From: an uncultured Bacilli bacterium
GTDB lineage: Bacteria > Bacillota_I > Bacilli_A > RF39 > UBA660
Length of the DNA: 64,000 nucleotides
Reading direction: 5' to 3'
NCBI GenBank assembly: GCA_934096125.1
Contig: CAKOLB010000002.1
Span: 70,924 to 134,923 of the forward strand
A model generated the notes under the pieces. The model did no database searches. It saw only the letters and a program-made list of their open reading frames with translations, and had not been told where the DNA came from. Shown here one piece after another: positions 34,627 to 43,212 of the stretch. The position numbers were made by a program, and so were the translations under genes. Numbering within the stretch: the first letter of the stretch is position 1; each line of letters begins with the position of its first letter.

Positions 34627-34917
34627 TTATTGCTTACTGATATCTATAATATCTGATATTTTAATAAGTTTACCATCCATAGTTAGTAAATGAAGACTTG
34701 TTTTGCCAACGATTGTTTCGGTGACTGTTTCCCCTGGAAGTGTAATATTTACTTTACTTTTATAAACATGATTTTTACTGGCAAATATTTCATCTATTTT
34801 TTTGTTTATATCCTTAGGAGAATATATACTCTTTTTAGCACTAGAGCGATAATCATTTTGAAAGTTATCTAACTTTTTAGTTATTGGACTAGCATAAATA
34901 TGTGGTAATTTTTCCAT
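34627..34917 (-). CDS. Hypothetical protein, 96 residues
   Basis: Begins MEKLPHIYASPITKKLDNFQ behind GAGGTG. The second half (SKVNITLPGETVTETIVGKT, LHLLTMDGKLIKISDI) looks like a small beta domain. No signal or membrane helix. It is divergent from the SEDS gene and convergent with the EIIB-like gene. Family not recognised. Confidence 0.65.
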   Translation of the reverse strand: MEKLPHIYASPITKKLDNFQNDYRSSAKKSIYSPKDINKKIDEIFASKNHVYKSKVNITLPGETVTETIVGKTSLHLLTMDGKLIKISDIIDISKQ

Positions 34918-34973
34918 TTTAACACCTCGTTATATTTTATGTTATTTTTAGAAAAATAGCTCATACTAAGAGT

Positions 34974-36068
34974 ATGAAAACGATTAAATTATCAAAAGTG
35001 CTATGTTATATTGCTTTTTTTATTATAATGATGATAAGTTTACTTGATATGTATAATGCTAAGTTTTTAAGTTCTTTATATGATATGCATTTGGTAAAAC
35101 AATTTATATGGTTTGTGTGTGGTTTTGCTATTATTTTGATATGTCAAAAGGTGAATACTAGCTATGTATTTAAATATTCTTATGTATTTTATATTTTGTC
35201 CATTTTACTTCTTGCCCTAGTTTTGGTGGTGGGAAAAAACATTAATGGTGCACGAGCTTGGTTTGATTTGGGATTTTTTTCTTTCCAGCCAAGTGAACTT
35301 GCTAAGGTAAGTTTAGCCTTATTTTTAAGTAAGCTAGCAAGTAATTTTAAAGGCGGAAGTAAGCGAGAAGAATTATTATTTATAATCAAGGTTATTATTT
35401 TGACAACTATTCCCTCGGTGCTAGTTTTTTTAGAACCGGATACAGGAGCGATTGTATATTTTTTTCTCATTGCTGCAGCTGTTTTATGGGTTTCCAAGAT
35501 TCACCGAGCTTTTTTGGGAGTTTTTTTAGGAGGAATACTACTTGTCTTAGGAGTTTTTATTACCCTTTACTTTGTGAATAAAGATTTATTAATAAGTGTA
35601 ATGGGAACTAGTTTTTTTTACCGAGCTGAAAGAATAATCTCTTTTAAAACCCAAAATAGTTACCAGCTGGAAAACGCTTTGATTGCTATAGGGGCAGCCG
35701 GTTTTTGGGGAAGTGGACTTAGCAAAGTATCTATTTATATACCTGAGGCACCAACTGACTTTGTTTTTGCCTTTACTATTAGTAATTTTGGGCTTATAAC
35801 AGGCATCCTTGTTTTACTTTGCTATATCATAATAGATGTTTATTTAATTAAAAAAATTAATTTTAGTAAGATGTCGGCAGAGAATTATTTACTCGTTAGT
35901 TTTATATTTCTTTTTATCTTTGGCCAGATAATAAATGTTGGCATGAATTTAGGCTTAGTGCCGATTATCGGTATTCCTCTTCCCTTTTTAAGTTATGGTG
36001 GGTCAACACTTATTACCTATTTTCTATTTTTAGGTCTAACCAAAGAAAAAAACCATAAAATGGTTTAA
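34974..36068 (+). CDS. SEDS-family glycosyltransferase (RodA/FtsW)
   Basis: A 364-residue polytopic protein with about ten membrane helices. SEDS motifs: GARAWFDLGFFSFQPSELAK, LEPDTGAIVYF, YQLENALIAIGAAGFWGSGL, PEAPTDFVFAF, and IGIPLPFLSYGGSTLITYF near the end. These enzymes polymerise lipid II with a class B PBP. After the conserved TDFVFA the usual acidic EE/E-G segment reads ISNFGLI, a deviation. Whether it acts in elongation, division or sporulation is not clear from the context. Confidence 0.9.
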   Translation: MKTIKLSKVLCYIAFFIIMMISLLDMYNAKFLSSLYDMHLVKQFIWFVCGFAIILICQKVNTSYVFKYSYVFYILSILLLALVLVVGKNINGARAWFDLGFFSFQPSELAKVSLALFLSKLASNFKGGSKREELLFIIKVIILTTIPSVLVFLEPDTGAIVYFFLIAAAVLWVSKIHRAFLGVFLGGILLVLGVFITLYFVNKDLLISVMGTSFFYRAERIISFKTQNSYQLENALIAIGAAGFWGSGLSKVSIYIPEAPTDFVFAFTISNFGLITGILVLLCYIIIDVYLIKKINFSKMSAENYLLVSFIFLFIFGQIINVGMNLGLVPIIGIPLPFLSYGGSTLITYFLFLGLTKEKNHKMV

Positions 36069-36283
36069 TAGTAATAAATTCGAGGTACAGGTTGATAATA
36101 GCTATAAGACTGATTATAGTATGGAACTCCTGGGCCTTGGTTATATGAATTTGGAGCTACATTATAAATAGGACGAGGCCTTGTTAGTCCTACTGCTGCA
36201 CCACCGGCTAAACCTCCAAGTAAAAATGGAACAAAAAATTGTCTATCCATCGCGTCACTAGGATAATAATTATACGTATACAT
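36065..36283 (-). CDS. Tyr/Pro-rich small protein, possible spore-surface component
   Basis: A 72-residue protein rich in Tyr, Pro and Asn. DRQFFVPFLLGGLAGGAAVG suggests a short hydrophobic or membrane-touching segment, followed by TRPRPIYNVAPN and a Tyr-rich tail. Such layouts are seen in small coat-associated proteins of spore formers, but no family is proved. An AAGGAG site precedes it; its stop overlaps the SEDS stop by four bases. Confidence 0.6.
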   Translation of the reverse strand: MYTYNYYPSDAMDRQFFVPFLLGGLAGGAAVGLTRPRPIYNVAPNSYNQGPGVPYYNQSYSYYQPVPRIYYY

Positions 36284-36333
36284 ATAGTACTCCTTTCAAC
36301 AATACTATATTCTTTTTAGATTGTTTGACCCTT

Positions 36334-36585
36334 TTAATGGCCCAAAATTAGTGATTTCTGAGTTATAATTATATTTAATTTATGATTATTGTAAAGAGAA
36401 GATAAAGCAAGAGATAAGGCTTTGTCTTTTTCTGCGGCATTTAAACGTGCAAGTGAGTCAAGTTCATTTATTTTGACAGTTGTACGTTTTAAGACAAGGA
36501 ATAAAAACTCAAGCTCTAAAATTAGTTCTTCAGTTTTCTGTTTTAAAAATATAATTTCTTCCATTTTAAAATACTTCTCCTGCAT
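36334..36585 (-). CDS. Short helical protein, function unknown
   Basis: A helical, Leu/Glu/Lys-rich protein of about 83 residues (MQEKYFKMEEIIFLKQKTEE at the start, LARLNAAEKDKALSLALSSL in the middle). The start is uncertain: 36585 or 36564 are both possible and neither has a well-spaced ribosome site. It is divergent from the double-HTH regulator, with a GC-rich palindrome between them. Confidence 0.5.
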   Translation of the reverse strand: MQEKYFKMEEIIFLKQKTEELILELEFLFLVLKRTTVKINELDSLARLNAAEKDKALSLALSSLYNNHKLNIIITQKSLILGH

Positions 36586-36632
36586 AATTACCACATTGTA
36601 ATTATACTACTATAATTCGTATTTGTCTGTAA

Positions 36633-36640
36633 ACGGCCGT
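36633..36640. promoter_or_regulatory. GC palindrome, candidate operator
   Basis: The palindrome ACGGCCGT stands out in AT-rich DNA between two divergent genes, one of them a regulator. It could bind that regulator; this is inference. Confidence 0.3.
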
Positions 36641-36682
36641 AAATAATCGCAATTAATGGGAGAATTTGTTTAGGTGATTGAG

Positions 36683-37159
36683 ATGTTAGAAAATAAATTA
36701 TTTTTTTTGCGAGAATATAACGATTTAACTCAGCAGGATATGGCGGATATTTTGGGTATTAGACAGCAAACCTTTAGTGATTTTGAAACTGGGAAAAGAA
36801 TAATTCCACTAAAGCATTTAGTTAATATTTGTAAGTATTTTAATGTTTCTTTAGATTATTTATGTGGAGTAAGTAAGATGAGGAAAAGTTTTGCCAAAGA
36901 TTTTACTATTGATAAAAAGGTCGTTGGAAAAAGAATTATTATGATGAGGAAATACTTAAATATAAATCAAAAGGAATTAGCGAGAATTTTAAATACTACG
37001 CCTTCGACTGTTTGTGCGTATGAAAAGGGTGAGACTTTGATACTGACTTCATTTTGTTTACAGCTTGCAAGAAATTATGGTATTTCAATAGACTTTATAG
37101 TTGGTGCTTCGAAAGATTTTATTGCTGATGTATCTAATCAGATGAAAGTTTTTTCATAA
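36683..37159 (+). CDS. Transcription regulator with two XRE helix-turn-helix domains
   Basis: Start at 36683 behind AGGTGA. The 158-residue protein carries two Cro/CI-type domains in tandem: first about 5-60 (LTQQDMADILGIRQQTFSDF, ETGKRIIPLKHLVNICKYF) and second about 83-140 (INQKELARILNTTPSTVCAY, EKGETLILTSFCLQLARNYG). Both are followed by a similar SLDYLCGVSK / SIDFIVGASK segment, so the protein is an internal duplication. Target unknown; it may control itself and the divergent gene. Confidence 0.85.
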   Translation: MLENKLFFLREYNDLTQQDMADILGIRQQTFSDFETGKRIIPLKHLVNICKYFNVSLDYLCGVSKMRKSFAKDFTIDKKVVGKRIIMMRKYLNINQKELARILNTTPSTVCAYEKGETLILTSFCLQLARNYGISIDFIVGASKDFIADVSNQMKVFS

Positions 37160-37162
37160 ATT

Positions 37163-37212
37163 AAAAATATTGCTTAGTTAATTTAGCTAAAAAATCAAGC
37201 AATATTTTTTTT
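37163..37212. terminator. Terminator between the double-HTH gene and tyrS
   Basis: AAATATTGCTT and AAGCAATATTT arms are followed by a long T-run on the plus strand, and by A-rich sequence useful for the convergent tyrS transcript. Confidence 0.8.
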
Positions 37213-37271
37213 GAGGTGTTTTATAGATATTAGCTTTTTATTTTTAAAGGTTAATTTGAAAAAATGAAAGT

Positions 37272-38537
37272 TTAATTTTCTAAACTTTCATTTGCATTTA
37301 TAATTAAAAGATAATTATTTTTCTTGCCTTTTCTTAGTAAGATGACTTTTTCTTCGATAGCATCAGCTGGAGTGATGACTTTTTCTGTATCTACTACCTT
37401 TTGACCATTTAAACTAATTGCACTACCACTTAGAAGTTCTCTTCCCTCTCTTTTACTAGATACTATTTTGTTTTCTACTAAGCAGTCCAGTAAATTGGTG
37501 CCATTTGCAATATTAAATCTAGGAATACCTTTGATAGATGTTAATATTTCATCTGCTTTTAAGTTCCATATTTGGTCAGAGAATAAGTATTTAGAAATAT
37601 TTAAGGCTTTTTCGTATTCCTTTTCTCCATGCAAGAATGTAATTATTTCTTTAGCCAATGTTTGCTGAGCAAGTCTTGCTTCTGGACTGTTTTTAACTTC
37701 TTCTTCAAGCTTTTCGATTTCCTCTTTTTTTAGGAATGTTAATTTCTTTAAGTACTCAATAACCTTTTCGTCTTCAGTATTGATGAAATATTGGTATAAT
37801 TCGTAAGCATTAGTTTTGTTAATATCTAGCCATAAAGCTTCACCAGACTCACTTTTTCCAAATTTTGTACCATCTGCTCTAGTTACTAGAGGTACTGTAA
37901 AGCCATAACACTTAACTTCAGAGCCATGGATTTTACGAATTAACTCTAAACCTGAGGTAATGTTTCCCCATTGGTCTTGCCCACCGATTTGCATAGTTAC
38001 TCCATAATTTTCATAAAGCTTTAAAAAGTCAATTGATTGCAAAATCATGTAAGAAAATTCTGTGTAAGTAATACCAATATCTAGACGACGTTTAACAGTG
38101 TCTTTAGCAAGCATATAGTTGATATTAAAATGTTTACCATAATCTCTTAAATAATCAATAGCATTCATATTACAAAGCCAATCAGCGTTGTTTACTATTT
38201 CAATTTTACTTCCTAAAATATCACTTATTTGTTTTTGAATGCATTTAATATTATGTAATACCGCTTCTTTGCTAATCATTGGTCTTTCCACATTAGGCTT
38301 TGGATCACCGATTAAACCAGTTCCTCCACCTGCGATAATGATTGGAGTGTGGCCTGCTTCCATTAGTCTTTTGGACGTTGCAATTACAGTACAGTAGTGA
38401 CCGATATGTAAGCTATCGCCAGTTGGGTCAACACCGATATAGAACTTAAGCCCTCCCCTGTTTATTGCTTCTTCAATTTCGGGACTAGTGACATCGTTTA
38501 CAAGTCCTCGCCATTTTAATTCTTCGAATACTGTCAT
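37272..38537 (-). CDS. tyrS: Tyrosyl-tRNA synthetase
   Basis: A 421-residue class I synthetase. The HIGH motif is SLHIGHYCT near 45, and the KMSKS-like loop is GTKFGKSESG near 232; GQDQWGNITSGLELIRK is the Tyr-specific region. A C-terminal S4 RNA-binding domain (about 350-415) reads IVSSKREGRELLSGSAISLN. AGGAGG precedes the start. Expression is controlled by the T-box in the leader. Confidence 0.97.
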   Translation of the reverse strand: MTVFEELKWRGLVNDVTSPEIEEAINRGGLKFYIGVDPTGDSLHIGHYCTVIATSKRLMEAGHTPIIIAGGGTGLIGDPKPNVERPMISKEAVLHNIKCIQKQISDILGSKIEIVNNADWLCNMNAIDYLRDYGKHFNINYMLAKDTVKRRLDIGITYTEFSYMILQSIDFLKLYENYGVTMQIGGQDQWGNITSGLELIRKIHGSEVKCYGFTVPLVTRADGTKFGKSESGEALWLDINKTNAYELYQYFINTEDEKVIEYLKKLTFLKKEEIEKLEEEVKNSPEARLAQQTLAKEIITFLHGEKEYEKALNISKYLFSDQIWNLKADEILTSIKGIPRFNIANGTNLLDCLVENKIVSSKREGRELLSGSAISLNGQKVVDTEKVITPADAIEEKVILLRKGKKNNYLLIINANESLEN

Positions 38538-38570
38538 TTATTTTCCTCCTTAATTTATATTATTATATAA

Positions 38571-38700
38571 AAAAAGAATGATACCAAGGAGTCATTTATA
38601 TGACGGTACCATCCTTTTCTTTCTCTTAATTGTTATAACGTAACTACCGAATTAGCTCAGGGGTCGTAAATCCCGTCATCGCTATTTTATATAAATATCT
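38571..38700 (-). promoter_or_regulatory. Tyrosine-specific T-box riboswitch
   Basis: Minus strand: the antiterminator is textbook: AAGGA, bulge TGGTACC, GTCA/TGAC hairpin, TCCTT (about 38597-38627). The mutually exclusive terminator pairs ATGGTACC with GGTATCAT, then TTTTTTT (38571-38577). Upstream, a Stem I-like hairpin has base arms ATAGCG and CGTTAT with ATGA on the 5' side and a TAC tyrosine specifier at 38640-38642 on the 3' side. Uncharged tRNA-Tyr would pair with both and permit tyrS transcription. Stem I is unusually short. Confidence 0.82.
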
Positions 38701-38713
38701 TTGTTCATATTAT

Positions 38714-38790
38714 TGGTGGAGAATGTGGGACTCGAACCCGCGACCCCCACGGTGCAAGCGTGGTGCTCTAGCCAACTGAGCTAATTCCCC
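38714..38790 (-). tRNA. tRNA-Ala (TGC)
   Basis: A 77-base cloverleaf with encoded CCA. GGGGAAT pairs with ATTCTCC, the D-arm is GCTCAGTTGGCTAGAGC, anticodon stem CCACG/CGTGG has loop CTTGCAC, and the T-arm reads GCGGGTTCGAGTCCCAC. Anticodon TGC reads all GCN alanine codons. A promoter is at 38803-38831 and the tyrS leader begins right after it. Confidence 0.95.
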
Positions 38791-38802
38791 AAGAACAAGT
38801 TT

Positions 38803-38831
38803 ATTTTACCATATTATGATAAAACAATCAA
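38803..38831 (-). promoter_or_regulatory. Promoter of tRNA-Ala
   Basis: Minus-strand TTGATT and TAAAAT boxes with a 17-base spacer, the latter preceded by TGG (extended -10). It may also feed the tyrS leader. Confidence 0.65.
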
Positions 38832-38834
38832 GGC

Positions 38835-39044
38835 CTATTTTTGCGGTTCTTCAACTATTTTGATTAAACCTGCTTCCACTTCTTCTAAAGCTCTCCCAAG
38901 TGGACGTTTGTTAACATACTCATTTTCTTTCATTTGATAATGATTTTTTTCGAGCATTTGCTTACTTCTTATAGAAGCAACATGTACTAGCTTATACTTT
39001 GAATCTACTATATTTAGTAGTCTGTCTATTGATGGATATAACAT
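38835..39044 (-). CDS. rpoZ: RNA polymerase omega subunit
   Basis: A 69-residue protein: MLYPSIDRLLNIVDSKYKLV at the start, ASIRSKQM and NKRPLGRALEEVEAGLI later, matching RpoZ (YPSID-LL, A-x-RA-Q, KPVGRALEEI). Omega latches beta-prime during assembly. AGGGAGGG precedes the start. In other Bacilli rpoZ follows gmk; here gmk is about 19 kb away. Confidence 0.9.
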   Translation of the reverse strand: MLYPSIDRLLNIVDSKYKLVHVASIRSKQMLEKNHYQMKENEYVNKRPLGRALEEVEAGLIKIVEEPQK

Positions 39045-39131
39045 AAATACCCTCCCTCTCCGCTTATATAATACTAACTTTTAGGAAATAAAATCAAGGA
39101 AAACTTAAAAATTTGACACTTTTTGGACATT

Positions 39132-40931
39132 TTATATCAGTTTGCGTAGTTCATCTAGGATTACAACCATGGCCCATGTGTCTTGCCGGCAATAAATTTT
39201 TAAGTCATCGTAACACTTGTTTAGTTCATCTTCTGTTAAATAATTGTAGGTTGCATAACTGGCTAAAGCATCGTTTCCACATTTAATGTTTAAATTTTTA
39301 TAACTAAGATTACTAAAGACTGGAAGTGTTTTTTTTATAGAATAAGAGCCACTTAACCTTTCGTCATAAAAATTTGGCAATTTACTTCTTTCTTCCGAAA
39401 AACCTAAACTTTCATATAACTTACTACTTGTGTTAACAAGCCAGAGCAAATCGAAACTATTTTTTACTAATTTAGTTATTTTCTCACGGTACTTAGGAAA
39501 GGCAGATGCTAGCTCCATTAAGCGGCCCTTTTCAAAGGCAACGTTTTGAGCAAATAAACAACCTTTTTCTACATCTACTCTTTTAAAAAGTTTCTCCAAT
39601 AGATGTTCTCTTTCATCTTCGTTAAAGCTTTTGGCTAAGAATATATAATTATCCTCTAGCTCATCACAAACACCTGGTTCTTTTTCAATATGCAAGCTAA
39701 ATTCAAAGGGCGATTGAGTATAAGGATGTTCTCCCCGAAAACGAGGAAGGGGACAAGGAATTGTTTCAAAGTCCAAGTGATAAATGGGATACTTAAGACT
39801 ATTAAGTCCTTCTTTTAACTTTTCCTTATCTATATAAGGAGTTAAATTTTCTAAAGCATCTCTTTGAATTATATGTTTAGGATTATGTAAAACTTCCCGC
39901 GGAATATCTAGCATACTTAAGTAACCAGCATTAATAAGTTCTAAACCTTTTAATACTTTTCCATCTTCCATTTTAAAGCCCCTACCATTATTTAGATAAT
40001 CTAAACTGGAGTTGTTTGCGGGAATACTTTTACCACAAACGGTTTTAAAATATGGACACTCTCTTGTTTGCTTGTACATACAATAATCGCCTAAAAAAGA
40101 CTTTGACCCACCCTTTTCAAGATTTTCCTTTAGAACTTTTGCATCTTTTCTTACATGCTCTTGATATTCTTTAGTTACTTTGGTTAAATCAATAAATGTT
40201 ATAACTTCATTGCCTTTGGCATCAGCTTTATAAATTGCTTTGCCATTTGCATAGTTACCATCAAAAGTATAATGCGAATTTAAAACTGCTAAGTAATAAT
40301 GAATGTTACTTTTGGGAAGTGAGTTTTCAATGATAAATCTTTGGACTGCCAAATCATAAACGTAAATGCCGACATCTTTAAAACGCGAAAATAACTTAGC
40401 TTTTTCTTGATTGTACTTTTCAATTGGCATTTCTTTTTCTATATTATAGCCATTTATTTCATCTTTTAAGTAGTAACAATTTTTCTTGGCATCAAAAAAG
40501 AATATAGAGTATTTATCTTGGCGCTCATAACCTGATTTTAACTCTTCATACTTTTTATTAGTAGTTGCTTTTACTTCAATGATATTAATATCATTACCAC
40601 TTTCATTATAGATATCAACATAACATAAATATTTTATTTTGCCATCTTGATAAATGAATTCTTTTTGGTCTTTGGTATTTTCAGCGAAAATAAAAGTGCC
40701 ATCAAAATATTTTTGGGAAACTTCAGCAGATACTACTTCTACCTCTTTATATAAAGGAAGCATTGCTTCTAGATTTTTGTTGTTTTCTCCATTTAAGTTT
40801 TCGGTGGCAAGTGATGTTAACTTCTCTTTTTCATATTCGTCATAAGATACATTTTCAGGTAAATTGTTTTCTAAAGAGATAAATCTATCACATCTAGTTA
40901 AATCAAGAAATCTAGTTTTCGTAATAACCAT
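39132..40931 (-). CDS. DUF2779 protein with Cas4/Dna2-like nuclease-fold N-terminus
   Basis: A 599-residue protein. The N-terminal third (VITKTRFLDLTRCDRFISLE; later YVDIYNESGNDINIIEVKAT) shows a PD-(D/E)xK-like pattern D...E-x-K as in Cas4-type proteins, and cysteines in CMYKQTRECPYFKTVCGKS recall their iron-sulfur ligands. The C-terminal third is DUF2779: YPIYHLDFETIPCPLPRFRG, PYTQSPFEFSLH, and late RQDTWAM, with DxE and D residues of an RNase H-like exonuclease. A nucleic-acid processing role is likely; the substrate is not known. Confidence 0.85.
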   Translation of the reverse strand: MVITKTRFLDLTRCDRFISLENNLPENVSYDEYEKEKLTSLATENLNGENNKNLEAMLPLYKEVEVVSAEVSQKYFDGTFIFAENTKDQKEFIYQDGKIKYLCYVDIYNESGNDINIIEVKATTNKKYEELKSGYERQDKYSIFFFDAKKNCYYLKDEINGYNIEKEMPIEKYNQEKAKLFSRFKDVGIYVYDLAVQRFIIENSLPKSNIHYYLAVLNSHYTFDGNYANGKAIYKADAKGNEVITFIDLTKVTKEYQEHVRKDAKVLKENLEKGGSKSFLGDYCMYKQTRECPYFKTVCGKSIPANNSSLDYLNNGRGFKMEDGKVLKGLELINAGYLSMLDIPREVLHNPKHIIQRDALENLTPYIDKEKLKEGLNSLKYPIYHLDFETIPCPLPRFRGEHPYTQSPFEFSLHIEKEPGVCDELEDNYIFLAKSFNEDEREHLLEKLFKRVDVEKGCLFAQNVAFEKGRLMELASAFPKYREKITKLVKNSFDLLWLVNTSSKLYESLGFSEERSKLPNFYDERLSGSYSIKKTLPVFSNLSYKNLNIKCGNDALASYATYNYLTEDELNKCYDDLKIYCRQDTWAMVVILDELRKLI

Positions 40932-40932
40932 A

Positions 40933-41298
40933 TTAAACTAACACTTTCGCTGTAACTTTATCACTATCACTAGTAATTTTAACTTTTAACTCGTTTAAGT
41001 CTTCATCCTTACTTCGAGGGTCAGTTACTTTTCCTTCTGAATTACTAATTACAGCATTAGCAACTGCTAGTTCATTGATAGTCATATAAACTGAGGGGCT
41101 ATCTTTAAATATATCTTTATTTTGGCGAGCATAAATAGCAGCTTGTGTTTCAATTGCTGTAATTTTTTCTTGGTACAATTCTTCTTCATAGTTAATACCG
41201 ATACTTTTGGAAACGATGAAAGTTGCTCCAAAATATAAAACAGTAAAAACTGCGATAACAATTAAAAGCTCTGCTACTGTATAACCTTTATTTTTCAT
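40933..41298 (-). CDS. Pseudopilin-like protein
   Basis: The start at 41298 (MKNKGYTVAELLIVIAVFTV) lies nine bases after AGGAG. The 121-residue product has the prepilin signal KGYTVAELLIVIAVFTVLYFGAT with Glu at +5, then a small soluble domain. It overlaps the preceding gene by 11 bases. Like the prepilin at 21877-22389 it has no pilus machinery nearby. Confidence 0.8.
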   Translation of the reverse strand: MKNKGYTVAELLIVIAVFTVLYFGATFIVSKSIGINYEEELYQEKITAIETQAAIYARQNKDIFKDSPSVYMTINELAVANAVISNSEGKVTDPRSKDEDLNELKVKITSDSDKVTAKVLV

Positions 41299-42244
41299 TT
41301 TTTTCATCTCCTTTTGTATATCCTCTGTATTCCCAAAGGGGAAAATCTTTTCTAATCTTTATTATTTCTTGTATCATTTTATTTTTTAATTTTTCATCTT
41401 TAAATTCAAATAATTTTGCTACCGTTTCTTCCAAACCTTTTTGTGCAACTTTTTCTTCATTAATGGAAGTGTAAAGGTATGGAATAACGATGTTTTCATC
41501 AACGAACTTTATATCTTTGTTTTTAAAAACATAATAATTTTTAAGTGTTTTAATAAATTTTTTGTAAGATTTAATAGTGTGATGATAAGTATTTTCACCT
41601 AGAGCCAAAAATTCTCTAGGTTTCATTGGGCGGTAGTTTTGGTTTTTGTAATACTTGTTTATTCTCTTTTCATTAGTTAGTTTTTCACTTCTAACTAAGT
41701 CATCTGTAATTAGATAATCTTTTTTATAGTAAACGTTTAGGATATCTAAAGCATTTGGTACATGAGATTTTTCTAAAGCATCTATAAATGTTTGTTTATC
41801 TACAACACCATAAGCAGTGATTATTCCGGTGGCCATTTTATAAAGTTTTTCTCTTTCTTTTAAATCTTTTACTATTTCTTTATCTTTATAAAACTTTAAA
41901 AATGCAGAATATAAATCCTCCGGCATTTTGTAGCTTTCGCCCTGCCAAAGCACTTTTTTAGAAACTAAATAGTCTAAAAGATGTTTTTCTGTTTCTAAAT
42001 CTTCCTCATTATTTTTCTTCAAAGCCTCTGCTCCATCTTTATCTATGGTCATAATAAGCATCTTTATATAATTTTCTTTATTTTCATTAATACTTTTAAT
42101 TAAGTCATCTTTTTTCTTTGCAATTTCTAATTTATCACAGTTAAAAAAGAAGCTTAAATTATTATAATCTTCAATAACACTAGTAAGCTCATTTTTCTTT
42201 AATTTTTTTAAATACTCAGGGAATTTTTTTACTACTTCAAACAT
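41288..42244 (-). CDS. Helical cytoplasmic protein of unknown function
   Basis: Start at 42244 (MFEVVKKFPEYLKKLKKNEL) with GGAG nine bases upstream; 318 residues, Lys/Glu/Leu-rich, no membrane segment. Regions such as GIITAYGVVDKQTFIDALEK and LLDYLVSKKVLWQGESYKMP suggest small winged-helix-like modules, but this is a weak impression. It is cotranscribed with a pseudopilin and the DUF2779 gene. Confidence 0.65.
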   Translation of the reverse strand: MFEVVKKFPEYLKKLKKNELTSVIEDYNNLSFFFNCDKLEIAKKKDDLIKSINENKENYIKMLIMTIDKDGAEALKKNNEEDLETEKHLLDYLVSKKVLWQGESYKMPEDLYSAFLKFYKDKEIVKDLKEREKLYKMATGIITAYGVVDKQTFIDALEKSHVPNALDILNVYYKKDYLITDDLVRSEKLTNEKRINKYYKNQNYRPMKPREFLALGENTYHHTIKSYKKFIKTLKNYYVFKNKDIKFVDENIVIPYLYTSINEEKVAQKGLEETVAKLFEFKDEKLKNKMIQEIIKIRKDFPLWEYRGYTKGDEKNEK

Positions 42245-42350
42245 TAATTTCATCTCCAGTAAATTAATTATATAACAAAATAGCTATTTTTTCTACTGAA
42301 ATTCTTATTTTTTACGAGAATAAATATGCTGAAATATATTCGCTTTATTT

Positions 42351-43119
42351 TTATATATATTTACATTTAGGATAGTTTGTACAGCCAATAAATGGGCCAT
42401 ATTTTCCTCGGCGATAGATAAGTTTATTACCACACTTTGGACAAATCATATTATCTTCTAACTTTTTATTATTATAGATTTTGGTATGGGTATCATCATT
42501 AATAAGTAAATCATCAGGTATCAAAATATTAATTTGCAAATAATCCACGTCTTCATCAAGTTTTAATAAATTCGATAAAGTCTTTATATGGCCGTAGTTT
42601 TGGTGAATTGAATTTATAATGTCTTCCTAAATATTGACACCACTTTGTATCAAATTCTTTGCCTTTGATTAACCCATAATAATTTTTCATCTCAATTACA
42701 AATATACCAAATTTTGATAACACTATATGGTCTATTTGGTGAGTACCATTTTCATCTTTTATCATAATATCATTTAAAACTATATATTCTTCTTTAGTTA
42801 TTTGGTCATCGTTATAATTGTTATACTTTTCTTTATAATTTTTTACATATTTGGAAGGTACTAAGTCTGTTAGGTAATACGTAGGATAGGTAAAAATACC
42901 ATTATCGACATGATAAACTGTTTTAGCATCTTCACTTTTACATAAATATGATTTTTGAAGAAGCATATCTTTAGGCTTATAAGCCATACAAGTATTGCCA
43001 GAGTATCTAAAAATCATATAGAGTTTATCATCATTTTTAAGTTTTACAATTGTGCCAACAGGCAAATACTCACTTAACTTTCTTTGGGTTTTTACAACAT
43101 TTTTCTTAAATAAAAACAC
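42351..43119 (-). pseudogene. NERD-domain / topoisomerase zinc-finger protein, frameshifted
   Basis: The first frame starts at a GTG (43119, after AAGGAG) and encodes a NERD nuclease-related domain: VLNDIMIKDENGTHQIDHIV, SKFGIFVIEMKNYYGLIKGK, CQYLGRHYKFNSPK, then loses frame near 42600. In the next frame the family continues: NYGHIKTLSNLLKLDEDVDY, later MICPKCGNKLIYRRGKYGPF and IGCTNYPKCKYI, a four-Cys topoisomerase zinc finger. Usual homologues have QNYGHIK and a longer linker, so bases were lost at this point. Sequencing error remains possible. Confidence 0.75.
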
Positions 43120-43182
43120 AGTTTTATTCTCCTTATCTTATAAGTAAATTATATACTTTTATTCTTGAGGGTGGCAAAGCAT

Positions 43183-43206
43183 AAAAAAAGGATGAAAATT
43201 TCATCC
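43183..43206 (-). terminator. Terminator of the CotD-like gene
   Basis: GGATGAAA and TTTCATCC arms followed by seven T residues on the minus strand. Confidence 0.85.
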
Positions 43207-43212
43207 CAAACT

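Noticed and set aside
42351..42548. Independent zinc-finger gene
   Set aside because: The sequence before it in the same frame continues the NERD protein; it is the end of a frameshifted gene.
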